Shown here: positions 38,415 to 38,851 of the stretch, one piece after another
Layout: every line of letters begins with the position of its first letter
How positions within the stretch are numbered: the first letter of the stretch is position 1
Source: Acidobacteriota bacterium
Lineage (GTDB): Bacteria > Acidobacteriota > Vicinamibacteria > Vicinamibacterales > UBA2999
Assembly (NCBI GenBank): GCA_947465645.1
Contig: CANIBQ010000048.1
Coordinates: forward strand, 1 to 38,851
Length of the DNA: 38,851 nt
Direction: 5' to 3'
Notes under the pieces: generated by a model
The model's input: the letters and a program-made list of their open reading frames with translations, nothing else
What the model was told of the DNA's origin: nothing
Databases searched by the model: none
Translations under genes and position numbers: made by a program

Positions 38415-38851
38415 ATGGCAAGCGTCATCGAAGCGATCGGCATCAAGCGAAAGATGTTCTTCGAGTACGAGGGCGCCCCATACCACTGCCTCGACGTCGA
38501 CATCTCAAAGCCCACGGCCCGGGGCGGCCAGACTCTGGTCCGCATCAAAATGCGGAACCTGCTGACCCGTGCGGTGTTCGACAAGACCTTCAAGGCTGGA
38601 GAAAAGTTCAACGAGCCGGATCTCGTCGTGGAGTCGGCCTCGTATCTCTATGCTGATAGCGACAGTTTCAATTTCATGGACCAGGAGACGTTCGAGACGC
38701 TCTCCCTGGGTCTTGACGTCGTGGGCGCTGACCGTCAGCTTCTCGCCGACAATGTCATGGTTCAGATCCAGAAGTACAACGGCCGTCCCATCGGCCTGCA
38801 GTTCCCGCCGCACGTCGAGCTGACTGTCACTCACACCGAACCGGCTGTTCG
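38415..38851 (+). CDS. Elongation factor P-like protein, YeiP/EfpL type (3' truncated)
   Basis: 145 codons from the ATG at 38415, open to the window edge. The EF-P KOW-like domain reads IKRKMFFEYEGAPYHCLDVDI, then SKPTARGGQTLVRIKMRNL. The tip of the loop that carries a modified Lys in EF-P (PGKGQ) is PTARGG here, with Arg36 at the tip, as in E. coli YeiP (PTARGA). The second domain follows (RAVFDKTFKAGEKFNEPDL, LYADSDSFNFMDQETFETLSL). EF-P proteins relieve ribosome stalling at polyproline; YeiP/EfpL is a related factor without the lysine modification. It starts 19 bases after the cold-shock gene; the ribosome site is weak (AGG). Confidence 0.88.
   Translation, partial: MASVIEAIGIKRKMFFEYEGAPYHCLDVDISKPTARGGQTLVRIKMRNLLTRAVFDKTFKAGEKFNEPDLVVESASYLYADSDSFNFMDQETFETLSLGLDVVGADRQLLADNVMVQIQKYNGRPIGLQFPPHVELTVTHTEPAV

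Overview
The window looks like chromosomal DNA of a high-GC Acidobacteriota bacterium, most likely Vicinamibacteria. This rests on recall of family distribution, not on a search. The signs are two Oar-type TonB receptors with an N-terminal carboxypeptidase-like domain, a cytochrome-subunit/LolA-type partial gene, two DUF6152 proteins, four copies of a secreted protein family that I cannot name but that recurs in this phylum, and short palindromic repeats that I recall as common there. No rRNA, tRNA, CRISPR array, intact insertion sequence or phage module is visible. Most genes encode exported proteins.

Layout. 1-621 is the 3' part of a secreted gene. 625-2710 (minus) is a three-gene operon: SUMF1-like protein, unnamed-family protein, DUF6152. 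2842-5886 is TonB receptor 1, ending in a strong hairpin against a convergent ModA-like/epimerase pair (5938-7631). 8272-9243 is a diheme cytochrome c. 9246-11393 (minus) holds two more unnamed-family proteins, divergent from 11629-19104. That latter stretch is a compact five-gene plus-strand operon: TonB receptor 2, a Tat-signal thiamine-diphosphate enzyme, a diheme cytochrome c, a double GlcG/HbpS-domain protein and a Tat-like dienelactone hydrolase. It is the most unusual unit here. It reads as an extracytoplasmic oxidation module with its own outer-membrane receptor, but the substrate cannot be read from sequence.

19109-25066 is a looser set of single genes: Cas2/SinR-fold protein, two small secreted proteins, lone receiver domain, Lys/Ala-rich histone-like protein, SMP-30 protein, MFS exporter, and a nucleotidyltransferase with a small partner. 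Between them lie repeats and gene remnants: an alpha/beta-hydrolase N-terminus at 21507, a DUF486 pseudogene and a metallo-beta-lactamase-fold fragment at 24112-24440. 25148-27663 (minus) carries a proline/alanine-rich lipoprotein, a small membrane protein and an N-acetylmuramoyl-L-alanine amidase. 27753-28376 is pssA.

28406-34392 (minus) is a complete YejABEF/Dpp-like peptide ABC transporter in which all four junctions are ATGA overlaps. Upstream of it, 34458-35635 repeats the DUF6152 plus unnamed-family pairing. 35717-38033 is a secreted bicupin and a gamma-glutamyltranspeptidase. The window ends with a cold-shock protein behind a hairpin-rich leader and the start of a YeiP/EfpL-type elongation factor P paralogue.

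No searches were run. Family names come from motif recognition, and protein-length and identity statements are estimates by eye.
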